From assembly GCA_910578885.1 (NCBI GenBank), contig CAJTSH010000022.1:1-64000 (forward strand): 64,000 bases of DNA, written 5' to 3'. The translations under genes and the position numbers were made by a program. The DNA comes from an uncultured Lachnospiraceae bacterium. Its GTDB lineage: Bacteria; Bacillota; Clostridia; Lachnospirales; Lachnospiraceae. Below the pieces are notes generated by a model, which did not search any database, was not told where the DNA came from, and saw only the letters and a list, made by a program, of their open reading frames with translations. Numbering within the stretch: the stretch's first letter is position 1; the number at the start of each line of letters is the position of its first letter. Shown here one piece after another: positions 51,632-60,995 of this stretch.

Positions 51632-52687
51632 ATGGATATAGTAGTATTGGCAGGCGGTCTTAGTACCGAGCGCGACGTGTCATTTACCACGGGAAATATG
51701 GTAAGCGAGGCATTGAGAAGAAAAGGACATCGGGTAATTTTACTGGATGTATTTATGGGATACAGTGACAGAGAAGAAAATCTGGAAGGAATATTCGGGC
51801 GTTCCGAAGAGGTCAGTGTAAAGGTGGAGGCTATCCCTGATGTGGCTCCGGATCTTGAGAAGGTGAAAAAGAGCAGAAAGGATCAATCGGACTGCTTCTT
51901 CGGACCGAATGTCATTGCGCTCTGCCAGATGGCGGATATTGTGTTTATGGCGTTGCATGGCGAGAATGGGGAGAACGGCAAGGTGCAGGCAGTGTTTGAT
52001 CTGTTCGGTATTAAATATACCGGAAGCGGTCATCTGGGGAGCGCTATTGCAATGGATAAGGAAATTTCCAAACAGTTTTTCCGCACACATGGAATCCCGA
52101 CGCCGCAGGGGATTTTCATGAAAAAATCAGGGCGGATAGATGATTTTGCTGCAACAGGCCTGACGCTTCCAAGTGTGGTAAAACCCTGTTGTGGGGGATC
52201 GAGCATCGGGATATCCATTGTGCGCACCGAGGAGGAATATCAGGCGGCATTGGATGAGGCGTTCCGTTGGGAAGAGGAGATTATTGTTGAGGATTATGTG
52301 AAGGGAAGAGAATTTTCCATAGGCGTTGTGGATGGGAAGGCTTATCCGGTGATAGAGATTGCGCCGTTGGAAGGCTTCTATAATTATAAGAACAAATATC
52401 AGGCGGGCAGTACGGTAGAGACATGTCCGGCAGAGCTTTCAGAGGAGATTACCAAAAAAATGCAGGATTATGCTGTGGCAGTAGCCGAGGCGATGGGATT
52501 GGACACCTATTCCCGCTCCGATTTTTTGCTGGATGAGGATGGAAATATTTTCTGTCTGGAAGTCAATACGCTTCCGGGGATGACGGCAACAAGCCTGCTG
52601 CCGCAGGAGGCAAAGGCAATCGGAATCAGTTATGAGGAGCTATGTGAGAAGCTCATTGAAATTTCTCTGAGGAAATACAATCGGTAG
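51632..52687 (+). CDS. ddl: D-alanine--D-alanine ligase
   Basis: A 351-residue ATP-grasp ligase that joins two D-alanines for peptidoglycan. Landmarks: VVLAGGLSTERDVS at the start, ALHGENGENGKVQ, GSGHLGSAIAMDK, KPCCGGSSIGIS, the omega-loop region EGFYNYKNKYQAGSTVETCPA and EVNTLPGMTATSLLPQEAKAIG. The tyrosine/lysine context in the omega loop fits a D-Ala-D-Ala rather than a D-Ala-D-Lac (Van-type) enzyme, though this is an inference. The murF gene follows 72 bases later, a common pairing. Confidence 0.93.
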   Translation: MDIVVLAGGLSTERDVSFTTGNMVSEALRRKGHRVILLDVFMGYSDREENLEGIFGRSEEVSVKVEAIPDVAPDLEKVKKSRKDQSDCFFGPNVIALCQMADIVFMALHGENGENGKVQAVFDLFGIKYTGSGHLGSAIAMDKEISKQFFRTHGIPTPQGIFMKKSGRIDDFAATGLTLPSVVKPCCGGSSIGISIVRTEEEYQAALDEAFRWEEEIIVEDYVKGREFSIGVVDGKAYPVIEIAPLEGFYNYKNKYQAGSTVETCPAELSEEITKKMQDYAVAVAEAMGLDTYSRSDFLLDEDGNIFCLEVNTLPGMTATSLLPQEAKAIGISYEELCEKLIEISLRKYNR

Positions 52688-52759
52688 ACGGACGCCTGTC
52701 TGCAGAATATGCTCACGAAGTATCAGATGCAGTCAGTCACCCGTAGAATGGAGGAAAAG

Positions 52760-54151
52760 ATGAAAAATTTGACCTTGGAAAATATAGCAGCGGTCTGCAG
52801 CGGGACTTATATCGGGGCGGAAGGGAAAAAGAAACAAGAGGTTGCGGGCGTTGTCATTGACAGCCGTCTTGTGGAAAAAGATTACCTTTTCATTCCCATC
52901 CGTGGAGAAAAGGTAGACGGACATTCCTTTATTCCATCGGTATTTGAACAGGGGGCGGCGGCTGTTTTGTCGGAGGAGGAACTGACCAATCCTGCAGGAC
53001 CTTATATTCGTGTAGAGTCCTGTCCGCTGGCACTGAAGAAGCTGGCGGCTTTCTATCGTCAGTGCCTTACCATTCCGGTGGTAGGTATTACCGGAAGCGT
53101 GGGCAAGACCAGTACGAAGGAAATGATTGCTTCGGTGCTGGAACAGAAATATTCGGTTCTTAAAACAGAGGGCAATTATAATAATGAAATCGGTCTGCCG
53201 CTGACGATATTTCGAATCAGGGAAGACCATCAGGCGGCAGTGCTGGAGATGGGAATTTCGGAATTTGGGGAAATGCACCGGCTGGCGGAGATGGCGAATC
53301 CAGAGATTTGCGTCATCACCAATATCGGTCTGTGCCATCTGGAGAATTTAAAGAGCAGGGACGGTATCCTTGCCGCAAAGACAGAGAGCTTTGACCACAT
53401 CAGAGAAGGCGGAATCGCCGTATTGAATGGGGACGACGATAAGCTTTCCAGTATTTCTTCGGTAAATGGAACCGCACCTGTTTTCTACGGAATAGGAGCA
53501 GAAAAGAAGGAAGGCTGTAATGCCGGGAAGAATGTCTATGCCGATGTTCTGGAAAGTCTGGGACTGGACGGGACGAAAGTATGTATCCATTTAGATGGGG
53601 AAGTGTTTACCGCAGCCGTACCGATTCCGGGAGAGCATAATGTATACAATGCCCTTGCCGCTGCGTGTGTAGGCAGACAGTTAGGTCTGTCCGTCGAGGA
53701 AATTAAGGCGGGAATCGAGAGCGCCGGAACCATAAGCGGCAGGACGAACATGCTGCATGTGAAGGATATGCTTGTAATTGACGACTGTTATAATGCGAAT
53801 CCAGTATCCATGAAAGCTTCTCTGGATGTGCTGAGTCAGGCGCCCGGAAGGAAGATAGCTGTCTTGGGCGATATGGGAGAGCTTGGGGATGAGGAGAAGG
53901 AGCTGCATTACGGCGTTGGAGAATACCTTGCAGGAAAGGCGGTTGACGTACTCTTTACGGCGGGGACGCTTGCAAAGGAAATTGTGAGAGGCGTGCAGGA
54001 GAATCAAGGTGGCTGCGAAATCTTTGCTTTTGACGACAGGGAGGCAATGACAAAGGAGCTGGCTGACTTTGTCAAGGCGGGAGACGCCGTTTTGGTGAAA
54101 GCGTCTCATTTTATGGAGTTCCCGAAGGTCGTAAAGACGCTTTGTGAATAG
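52760..54151 (+). CDS. murF: UDP-N-acetylmuramoyl-tripeptide--D-alanyl-D-alanine ligase
   Basis: A 463-residue Mur ligase started at ATG 52760 behind GGAGGAAAAG; the in-frame ATG at 52709 lacks a ribosome site. It adds the D-Ala-D-Ala made by the upstream ligase to the UDP-MurNAc-tripeptide. Landmarks: VVIDSRLVEKDYLFIPIRGEKVDGHSFI, the ATP loop GITGSVGKTSTKEMIA, TEGNYNNEIGLPLT, GISEFGEMHRL, NAYNAL-type NVYNALAAACVG, ISGRTNMLHVKDMLVIDDCYNANPVSMKA and VLGDMGELGDEEKELH. Complete and of normal length. Confidence 0.94.
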   Translation: MKNLTLENIAAVCSGTYIGAEGKKKQEVAGVVIDSRLVEKDYLFIPIRGEKVDGHSFIPSVFEQGAAAVLSEEELTNPAGPYIRVESCPLALKKLAAFYRQCLTIPVVGITGSVGKTSTKEMIASVLEQKYSVLKTEGNYNNEIGLPLTIFRIREDHQAAVLEMGISEFGEMHRLAEMANPEICVITNIGLCHLENLKSRDGILAAKTESFDHIREGGIAVLNGDDDKLSSISSVNGTAPVFYGIGAEKKEGCNAGKNVYADVLESLGLDGTKVCIHLDGEVFTAAVPIPGEHNVYNALAAACVGRQLGLSVEEIKAGIESAGTISGRTNMLHVKDMLVIDDCYNANPVSMKASLDVLSQAPGRKIAVLGDMGELGDEEKELHYGVGEYLAGKAVDVLFTAGTLAKEIVRGVQENQGGCEIFAFDDREAMTKELADFVKAGDAVLVKASHFMEFPKVVKTLCE

Positions 54152-54158
54152 AAAATAA

Positions 54159-55445
54159 TTATAATACGATTCTCAAGTGAAACCATCCGTTTTCCACTGT
54201 AAATGTGCAGAAGGCGTCATACTTTTTGCAGAAAGCCATAATCGAACGGGTACCGACGCCGTGTCCTTCTTCGCTTGACAGAGGAAGCCCGTCCTCTGAA
54301 AAAGCAACGGAATTGCTGCAGGGATTCGAAATCTCCAGCATCAGCTTCGGCTTGTAAATACATTTGCATATAATCTTTCTCTGTTCACTTGGGAGACTGC
54401 TGCAGGCCCTGATGGAATTTTCCAGCGCATTTGCAATGACGATGGAAAATTCGCCGGAATTCACAGGGAGCGTTTCGGGGATGGAAAGGCGTGTTTCCAA
54501 CACAATGCCCGCTTCTTTTGCCTGCCCGAAATAGGAGGATAGAGTAGCATTTAAAATAACATCTTTACAAAACGACACAGGTTCCTTTGCCTGAAGCTGT
54601 GAGACAGACTGCCGGATATAGGCAAGCGCTTCTGGGGTATTCCCGCTCTCCAGAAGGGAAGAGACGGTCTGGAGCCTGTGGCGCATGTCATGCCTGTCAA
54701 TCCGGGACTTCTCCGCTGACAGAGCGTCCTGTGTGATTTTTTCTCTCAGATGCCCCAACTGAACATTTAAAAGCTCCAAATCCTGCTTTGCCATCTGAAA
54801 ACGGTACTGTGTAAACAGATACTGGAAGATGGAAAAATAGATGATTATGATGACCGCTCCAAGCAGATAAATAAAAATAATATTTGTCGGGTTTTCGGTG
54901 TATGGAACCGGATAGGCAGCTAGTGCGACGGAAAAAATCATAAAGGAGCAGGGAATCAGAGCCAGAATCAGCCAGCCGCTTTCGGCAATCGCAGAAAGGC
55001 GCAAAAACGGGCGGCGCAGGAAACGGTACTCCAACACAATAATCAGCCCATAGGAGGTGAGACGAATCAGAAAATCGGTAAGCTTAGTACCATGGACCGC
55101 AGTATTTATCAGCGTGATTGTTGCAGATACATACATGGAAAACAAAATCTGTGTGGCATAACTGAATACGGCTTTTGACGGATGGACTTCTGCCAGCCAA
55201 AAGACCAGACAGACAGCGGGGGCGGAAATAGTGAGCAGAAATACACGCAGAAAGAATGTATAGCCCAAAAGGATGATGAGGGAGGCGCTGGAAACGGCTA
55301 CATAGCAAAGGTACAGAGATAAGATCAGGGTAATCCGCTTTGCACTATACTTGAATTTGGTGGTGGAACACATCATGCCGAGTGTCCCTATGACAATCAG
55401 CACTGTTTTCAATGTAGCATATGGGATATTATCTTCAAATAACAT
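54159..55445 (-). CDS. GHKL-type sensor histidine kinase (AgrC-like)
   Basis: A 428-residue kinase started at ATG 55445 with GGAGGA upstream. About six transmembrane helices in residues 1-205, a coiled linker, then a histidine in RHDMRHRLQTVSSLL and a GHKL ATPase (ANALENSIRAC as N-box; GHGVGTRSIMAFCKKY as glycine box). This is the AgrC/natKinase class that pairs with LytTR regulators; the partner gene is directly upstream and overlaps by 11 bases. No agrB or agrD peptide gene is adjacent, so the signal is unknown. Confidence 0.88.
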   Translation of the reverse strand: MLFEDNIPYATLKTVLIVIGTLGMMCSTTKFKYSAKRITLILSLYLCYVAVSSASLIILLGYTFFLRVFLLTISAPAVCLVFWLAEVHPSKAVFSYATQILFSMYVSATITLINTAVHGTKLTDFLIRLTSYGLIIVLEYRFLRRPFLRLSAIAESGWLILALIPCSFMIFSVALAAYPVPYTENPTNIIFIYLLGAVIIIIYFSIFQYLFTQYRFQMAKQDLELLNVQLGHLREKITQDALSAEKSRIDRHDMRHRLQTVSSLLESGNTPEALAYIRQSVSQLQAKEPVSFCKDVILNATLSSYFGQAKEAGIVLETRLSIPETLPVNSGEFSIVIANALENSIRACSSLPSEQRKIICKCIYKPKLMLEISNPCSNSVAFSEDGLPLSSEEGHGVGTRSIMAFCKKYDAFCTFTVENGWFHLRIVL

Positions 55446-56181
55446 GGCATTCTCCTCCATTCAGCCAATAGTTTGACCATTTGGTCTTATATGCTTCGTA
55501 CATTCCACGGGGAATTGCAATTTTGCGTTCGCCTAAGATAATCAGGTCATGTCTTGTGATTTCCAACACATAATGCAGGTTCACCGCAAAAGAGGAACCG
55601 ACAAGGAGAAAATCCTTGTGTTCAAGCAGCGGGGCAACGGCATTTCGGAAAGTGCCGTTAAAAGTTGCGCTGTTTATTACAGAGCCGTCGCTCATATGAT
55701 AACTGATCAGCCGCCGGATACGTTCTGCATAGCAGAGGTTTGACACTGGGATCATTCGGACTGAATTGGATGTCTTGATGGCAAATACATCTTTTTGGAG
55801 CTGCGCAAAACGGTCGGCCGCCTTGTCCATACAACGGAAAAACGATGCGGCGTCTATCGGTTTTAACAGATAATGAAAAGCCTCGACCGTATAAGAGTCC
55901 ACGGCAAAATCGGGAGAGGTAGTCAGATACAAAATCATGCCTTCGTCTCCATGCCTGCGCAGGGCAGAACCTAATTGTATGCCGCTTATTTCCGGCATGA
56001 TAATATCAAGTATATATAAATCAAATCCCCCATGCTCATAGGTAAAGTTCAAAAGTTCTTTTGCAGAAGAAAAGATGGACAACGTAAAAGACAAATCCTT
56101 CCTTGTCCGGCTATATTCGTGAAGCAGAGTCAGAATCTTTTCACGGTAAAATTTTTCATCATCACATACGGCAATTCGCAT
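55435..56181 (-). CDS. LytTR-family response regulator
   Basis: A 248-residue regulator. Receiver domain 1-120: CDDEK near the start, phospho-acceptor D59 (LYILDIIMPEISG), and FHYLLKPID. LytTR DNA-binding domain about 135-240, with VSNLCYAERIRRLISYHM, FLLVGSSFAVNLHYVLEITRHDLIIL and IPRGMYEAYKTKW. LytTR proteins bind 9-bp direct repeats spaced by 12 bp; such repeats lie at 56249-56278 just upstream of this gene. First gene of a two-gene unit with the kinase. Confidence 0.9.
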   Translation of the reverse strand: MRIAVCDDEKFYREKILTLLHEYSRTRKDLSFTLSIFSSAKELLNFTYEHGGFDLYILDIIMPEISGIQLGSALRRHGDEGMILYLTTSPDFAVDSYTVEAFHYLLKPIDAASFFRCMDKAADRFAQLQKDVFAIKTSNSVRMIPVSNLCYAERIRRLISYHMSDGSVINSATFNGTFRNAVAPLLEHKDFLLVGSSFAVNLHYVLEITRHDLIILGERKIAIPRGMYEAYKTKWSNYWLNGGECHVI

Positions 56182-56248
56182 TTATGATTCCCTTTCGTAA
56201 ATAAACATAATATATTCCAATCGTGTGAACCGATTTTTGGCTGCGGAT

Positions 56249-56310
56249 TTTACAATCAAACCGACAAAATTTACAGTCCGGCACCAAAATCCTCTTATTT
56301 TAAGTAGAAT
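56249..56310 (+). promoter_or_regulatory. LytTR-type direct repeats before a promoter
   Basis: TTTACAATC (56249-56257) and TTTACAGTC (56270-56278) are 9-bp direct repeats separated by 12 bp, the spacing used by AgrA/LytTR regulators. A weak promoter follows on the + strand, TAGAAT at 56305-56310, with the repeats ending just before where the -35 would be. This would place the chemoreceptor gene at 56495 under the adjacent LytTR regulator. The rest of the 56182-56494 gap shows no gene; the in-frame upstream start at 56360 is less likely than 56495. Confidence 0.55.
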
Positions 56311-56494
56311 GAACAGTATCAAAAAAACAGCCTGTTAAAATTATGCCCAAAGTTTACATATGCGTCAACATAAAAATCAAAGTATACCGAAAAAAATGCG
56401 AACTGTACCAGAGCGAAAGATATTTCTTTTATACTTTGTTACAATTAAGAAAGCTGTGAAGATGCGAAAGACAATAAGCAGGGAGGGTTTTATC

Positions 56495-57997
56495 ATGGAA
56501 TCACAATCGGATTTTTTTGAACAAAATGATGCAAAAGTATGTAAGAAATTGACAAAGGTGCTGCGATGGATGACGCTTGTTTTTCCCGTCTTGTTTTTGG
56601 CGACGGCAGCCGGGATATTCCAAATTAAATATGATGATTTAGCGCTGCTTTCCGCATTGGGATGTGTCTGTACGCTTGGACCGGGGCTTCTCCAGAAGAT
56701 GGGAACGCCTGTCCAAGTCATGAAATATGTCAGTATCCTCTCGGTTGGCCTGGTCGTCATGCTTTTGGGCGGCAATTCGGCTGTTGGGATTTACATGACC
56801 TACGGACTGGCGATGCTGTTCAGCTGCATGTTTTTTGATACAAAATTCACCAAACAGATTTCCGTTATCAGTTACTTTTTTCTGCTGGTATCCCTGTTTC
56901 TAAGGTCGCAGAATGTCCAGCAGATTGAGTACCCGACAAATATGGAATGGTTTCTGACGCGTTCGGCCGGGTTTACGATAGAGCAGATTGTTATGAGCGT
57001 AGTGTTTGTCAATATTGCGGGCGCATCCAGAAAACTGTTGGAAAACTTACATAGTACGGAGCAGGTGGCTGCCGTTGTCTCCAAATGTGAGGAAGCATCC
57101 ACAAAGCTCGTGGTGATGATGGATGAGCTGGCAGAGAATGTGCAGGAATCCAGAATGACAAATGAAACAATTGTATCTTCGGCACAGGATACATCTGAGG
57201 ACTGCATGAAAAGCCTTTCCCATGTCAGTTCTATGCACAATATTGTTTCTGAAATGGTTCAGGCTTCCGGATCGATTGATGAGAGTACAAAGAATGTGCT
57301 GGTGATTTCGGATGAAATCTGTGAGCATATGGAACATTACGTCGATATCATGGACAATGCGGTGGCGGATATGAGAGTAATTGAACAGGCGGCAGACTCA
57401 ACGGAGGAAGCGATTGGGAATCTTGAAAAGAGCATTATGGAAATTTCCGGATTTACCAACGAAATCTCCGAAATTACCGGACAGACCAATCTCCTTGCGC
57501 TCAATGCTTCTATTGAAGCGGCGCGCGCCGGTGAGCAGGGCAAAGGTTTTTCCGTTGTGGCAGACGAAGTCCGTGTGCTGGCAGAACGTTCCAAACAGTC
57601 AAACAGCTCCATCACTGCAATGGTTTCCAAAATGATTGAGATGCTCAATGATGTGAAGCTCTCCAATGAGAAAAATCTTGCTTCCGTGGATGCGGGTATT
57701 ATGCAGATTTCCAATGCGAGACAGGAGGCGGTAAATTTAGGGCAGCTTCAGGCGGATTCCAGAACAAGGATAGAACAGATCGCAAAAGACTGTGACCAGA
57801 CAAAGCAGTGCAGTCAGGATGTGCGTGGAATGTCGGATCAGATGGAGGAGCTTGTTAAAAATTCACAAGTCCGTGCAAGCTCCATTGTAGAAAAAGCGAA
57901 TAATCAGAGCCGGATCACGGGAATGACAGAAGAAACTTTTTCACATGTTGAGCAAATTGCAAAAGAACTGTTGGAATTGAGCAAAATAGAGAAATAA
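56495..57997 (+). CDS. chemoreceptor-like protein with multi-pass membrane sensor
   Basis: A 500-residue protein started at ATG 56495 behind AGGGAGGG. Six hydrophobic helices occupy residues about 20-185 with short loops. The cytoplasmic methyl-accepting domain has the tip [47 protein letters not shown] and coiled coils on both sides. HAMP is not evident. It has the same plan as the protein at 43311-44804, and the receptor at 24216 is classical, so three chemoreceptors lie within 34 kb. It may be controlled by the LytTR system on its left. Confidence 0.9.
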   Translation: MESQSDFFEQNDAKVCKKLTKVLRWMTLVFPVLFLATAAGIFQIKYDDLALLSALGCVCTLGPGLLQKMGTPVQVMKYVSILSVGLVVMLLGGNSAVGIYMTYGLAMLFSCMFFDTKFTKQISVISYFFLLVSLFLRSQNVQQIEYPTNMEWFLTRSAGFTIEQIVMSVVFVNIAGASRKLLENLHSTEQVAAVVSKCEEASTKLVVMMDELAENVQESRMTNETIVSSAQDTSEDCMKSLSHVSSMHNIVSEMVQASGSIDESTKNVLVISDEICEHMEHYVDIMDNAVADMRVIEQAADSTEEAIGNLEKSIMEISGFTNEISEITGQTNLLALNASIEAARAGEQGKGFSVVADEVRVLAERSKQSNSSITAMVSKMIEMLNDVKLSNEKNLASVDAGIMQISNARQEAVNLGQLQADSRTRIEQIAKDCDQTKQCSQDVRGMSDQMEELVKNSQVRASSIVEKANNQSRITGMTEETFSHVEQIAKELLELSKIEK

Positions 57998-58014
57998 AAT
58001 TAGGAGGATACAAG

Positions 58015-58704
58015 ATGTATCTTATATTAGAAGCTTTGATGTTACTATCACTGGGTGGATTAATTGCTGTATTCCAAAACGATCTTTTTGGATGGACGAT
58101 TCTGTTAAAGTCCATTACCAGCCTTCTATTTGTTTTTGCCGGTATCTGCGGATACATAAAGAGGAAACAGAACAAAAAGATTTCCCGGACTATGATGATA
58201 GCGTTGCTTTGTTCGCTGGCAGGAGACGTATTCCTTGCCCTTGATAAAGAGGAAGGGATTTTATTTATTCTTGGCGTAGCGAGCTTTGCCCTTGCCCATG
58301 TGATGTTCTCTGTTTCATTTTGCAGGATATCTGCAGTTAAAAAAGTGGATTTTGCAGGAATGTTTGTGATATTTGGAGCGGAGATGCTTATTTTAGGATT
58401 AGGAGAATTTGATTTTCAGGGATTGTTTCCTGTTCTGGTGGTATATGCGGGGGTTATCTCTTTTATGGTCGTAAAGGCGCTGTCCCTCTTCAGATGCCGT
58501 CAGGGGAGAGAGAGAGCCACGTACCTGATAATGGCGGGCGGTGTTTTGTTTCTGATTTCAGACGTCCTGCTGCTTTTCTGGCTTTTTGGAATCGGGATGC
58601 CGAAAGAGATTCAGTCCGTCAACTGGATCCTTTACTATCTGGCGCAGGGCTGCCTGTCGGCTTCCCTGAGTGAAAAAATCTGCGGTCCGTTTACTAAAAA
58701 GTGA
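58015..58704 (+). CDS. YhhN family membrane protein, lysoplasmalogenase-like
   Basis: A 229-residue integral membrane protein with about eight helices. YhhN/TMEM86 hallmarks: LKSITSLLFVFAG (K in helix 2), a conserved aspartate in LLCSLAGDVFLAL, LAHVMFSVSF (H) and the final GGVLFLISDVLLLFWL (S-D). Eukaryotic relatives hydrolyse the vinyl-ether bond of lysoplasmalogens. Clostridia make plasmalogens, so a related activity is plausible but not shown. Preceded by AGGAGG, 17 bases after the chemoreceptor gene, so likely cotranscribed with it. Confidence 0.86.
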   Translation: MYLILEALMLLSLGGLIAVFQNDLFGWTILLKSITSLLFVFAGICGYIKRKQNKKISRTMMIALLCSLAGDVFLALDKEEGILFILGVASFALAHVMFSVSFCRISAVKKVDFAGMFVIFGAEMLILGLGEFDFQGLFPVLVVYAGVISFMVVKALSLFRCRQGRERATYLIMAGGVLFLISDVLLLFWLFGIGMPKEIQSVNWILYYLAQGCLSASLSEKICGPFTKK

Positions 58705-58785
58705 GAATCATACTGTGCGGCTTACTGATTGAGATGCGGCGAATGAAGCCGGAAGCGTGGTTCGCATTGGGAAGGGGGAAGAACA

Positions 58786-59529
58786 ATGTATCGGATTGCA
58801 CTCTGCGATGATGAAGCGGCGGAACTTGATAAGTTGGAACATATGCTTCGGTCCTGGCGCAGACAGCATGCAGAATGTGAATTTTCCGTAGAGCGGTTTC
58901 TTGATGCCGATGAAATGCTTTGCCGGATATTGGAAGAGGGATATTCCCCGGATTTGCTGCTGCTTGACATTTATATGCAGGGCAGGCAGGGGATGGAAGC
59001 GGCAAGAGAGATTCGGAAAATGGGAAGAAGATGCGGAATTCTTTTTATCACGTCATCGAAAGAGCATGCACTGGAGGCGTTTGGCGTAGACGCAGTCCAA
59101 TATCTGGTAAAACCGGTTTCGGATCATGCGCTGTTTCCGGTGCTTGACCGGTTTATAGAGGACATGAAAACAAAGAAAAGGTACATTCTGCTGAAAGATA
59201 ATGGAATGAAAAGGGTGGAGTTGCATGATATCGTATATTGCGAGGCGCAGAAAAAGTGCCAGTGTATCTGTCTGGCAGACGGTACCGAACTGCTCCAGAA
59301 TATGACTCTGGCAAAGGTTTATGAGATGCTTTCAGTCTGTCGGGAATTTGTGAAGGTAGGAGTTTCTTATATCGTCAATTTGGAGCATATAGATAATCTG
59401 AATGCACGGGAAGTACGGATGGATAACGGTAAGACGATTTATCTGCCCAGAGGGGCTTACCGGGGTCTGCGGGAGCAATATTTTGATTATTACTGTAGAG
59501 AGGAAGAGGGCGAATCATGGACGCCGTAA
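58786..59529 (+). CDS. LytTR-family response regulator
   Basis: A 247-residue regulator. Receiver: CDDEAAELDK at the start, phospho-acceptor D61 (LLLLDIYMQGRQG), VQYLVKPVSD. LytTR domain (about 135-238) with VELHDIVYCEAQKKCQCI, FVKVGVSYIVNLEHIDNLNAREVRM and IYLPRGAYRGLREQYFDYYC. It overlaps by 13 bases with the kinase gene downstream, its cognate partner. The second LytTR system of the window; no repeats like those at 56249 are evident just upstream of it. Confidence 0.9.
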   Translation: MYRIALCDDEAAELDKLEHMLRSWRRQHAECEFSVERFLDADEMLCRILEEGYSPDLLLLDIYMQGRQGMEAAREIRKMGRRCGILFITSSKEHALEAFGVDAVQYLVKPVSDHALFPVLDRFIEDMKTKKRYILLKDNGMKRVELHDIVYCEAQKKCQCICLADGTELLQNMTLAKVYEMLSVCREFVKVGVSYIVNLEHIDNLNAREVRMDNGKTIYLPRGAYRGLREQYFDYYCREEEGESWTP

Positions 59530-60797
59530 GAAACGCATTGGTTACGAATGGGATTAACATTCTTTTTCATGTAATATGGTTTGTCTGTATGACCATAGAG
59601 CCGAAATACAGCCGGAAAAAGACTGTTTTCATTTTTGCTGCGACAGGTGTTTTATTTCAGATATTGGAAATCTGGCTGAGTTATACCGGTATTTTGAGTA
59701 GGAGGCTTTATTATGGTGTAAGTTATATTTTGGGTGCAATCACATTCGGCGCTGTTTATATCTTTTGTGTTAATATAAGACCGTCGAAATCTGTTTTTTT
59801 GATATCTGCCTATTATTGTCTATGGACTTTTATCTATAATATGACTTCTATTGTTACCAATTCCTTTGCGGGGGCGGGAAATGTGAGAATATGGCTGCTG
59901 CGTATCGGATTAAACCTGTTTTTCCTCATCCTGTACCAGTTCTATTATAAGAAACGCATCCGGCTTTTGTGCCATGATATCAAAAGCGGCGATAGAACCG
60001 TTACCGCATTGTCCTTTCTGACTTTTTATATGGTAACTATTTTAGTGTTCGTTGATAATAAGCAGCGTAGTCATAGTTCCCTTTATTTATACATATTGAT
60101 ATCCGTCTATATCTTTGTGGTGGTTGTGTATGTGGTATTGTTCCGGTTTATGGGGAGGTTAAACCATGAATGGGAGTTAAAGCAGATGCAGCTCCATGAG
60201 AGGCTTCTCCTTGAACAGATTGATTCTTATGAAGAGGGTGAACGGAATGCAAGGCAGACGAGACATGATTTCAGACACCATAATATTGTGGTGGCAGAGT
60301 TTGTCAGAAACAAGGACTATCAGGGTGCTTTGGACTATTTGCAGGAATATGAGAAAGAGGAAGAGGAAAAATATAACAGAACTTTTTGTTCCAACCATGC
60401 AGTGGATCACGTCTTGTCCGCTTATGTGAAGAGGGCAGAGCGAAGAGGGATAGAAGTAAAAACGGATATCCGCTTCTGGGACGCCTCTGGTATTTCCGAT
60501 GTCGTTCTGGTATCCATACTTGCCAATATTATGGAAAATGCTATAAACGGCTGTATGCAGGCACGCGGGAAACGGTATCTTGAGCTTCTCATTACGCAAA
60601 AGGGGAAAAAGTTTGTGATTGTGTGCAAAAACACCTGTACTTCAGATATTCTATTTGAAAACGGAATTCCAAAGAACAAAAGCCGCGACAGCATAGGGGT
60701 AGAAAGCATTTTGCGGTCTGTTGGGAAATATTCAGGCAATGCGGACTTTTCTGCCGAAGACGGAATCTTTACCTGCCGGGTGGTACTTTGTAATTAA
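59517..60797 (+). CDS. GHKL-type sensor histidine kinase (AgrC-like)
   Basis: A 426-residue membrane kinase. Six or so transmembrane helices in residues 1-215, coiled coil, phospho-acceptor region RQTRHDFRHHNIVVAEFV, then the ATPase with LANIMENAINGCM (N-box) and a G-rich NKSRDSIGVESILRSVGKY. It should signal to the LytTR regulator encoded just upstream. Ligand unknown; no peptide pheromone gene seen nearby. Compare with the next gene, which resembles it but lacks the His region. Confidence 0.88.
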   Translation: MDAVRNALVTNGINILFHVIWFVCMTIEPKYSRKKTVFIFAATGVLFQILEIWLSYTGILSRRLYYGVSYILGAITFGAVYIFCVNIRPSKSVFLISAYYCLWTFIYNMTSIVTNSFAGAGNVRIWLLRIGLNLFFLILYQFYYKKRIRLLCHDIKSGDRTVTALSFLTFYMVTILVFVDNKQRSHSSLYLYILISVYIFVVVVYVVLFRFMGRLNHEWELKQMQLHERLLLEQIDSYEEGERNARQTRHDFRHHNIVVAEFVRNKDYQGALDYLQEYEKEEEEKYNRTFCSNHAVDHVLSAYVKRAERRGIEVKTDIRFWDASGISDVVLVSILANIMENAINGCMQARGKRYLELLITQKGKKFVIVCKNTCTSDILFENGIPKNKSRDSIGVESILRSVGKYSGNADFSAEDGIFTCRVVLCN

Positions 60798-60995
60798 ATG
60801 TTCCATATGTCCTTTTTGCGATCCAAAGGAGAAACATTATTTTCACTGCCGCAGGTTACAATCCGTACCCAAAAAACTGCGGATGATTCCCCTAATATAG
60901 AAAATAAGAGCCTAAATTATTACGATATGTGTAGGCAGAGCGCCAATTAATGACGTGCTTTGCCGCCTGAATTGGAACATGAAAGGAGTGGGAAA

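Noticed and set aside
51632..52687. ddl plus the VanZ-like gene as a vancomycin-resistance cluster
   Set aside because: They are 15 kb apart, and no vanH, vanX, vanR or vanS is present; ddl sits with murF as a housekeeping pair.
60860..60900. TTACAATCC in the gap before the His-less GHKL gene as a possible LytTR site
   Set aside because: No second repeat at a 21-bp offset, unlike the pair at 56249-56278.
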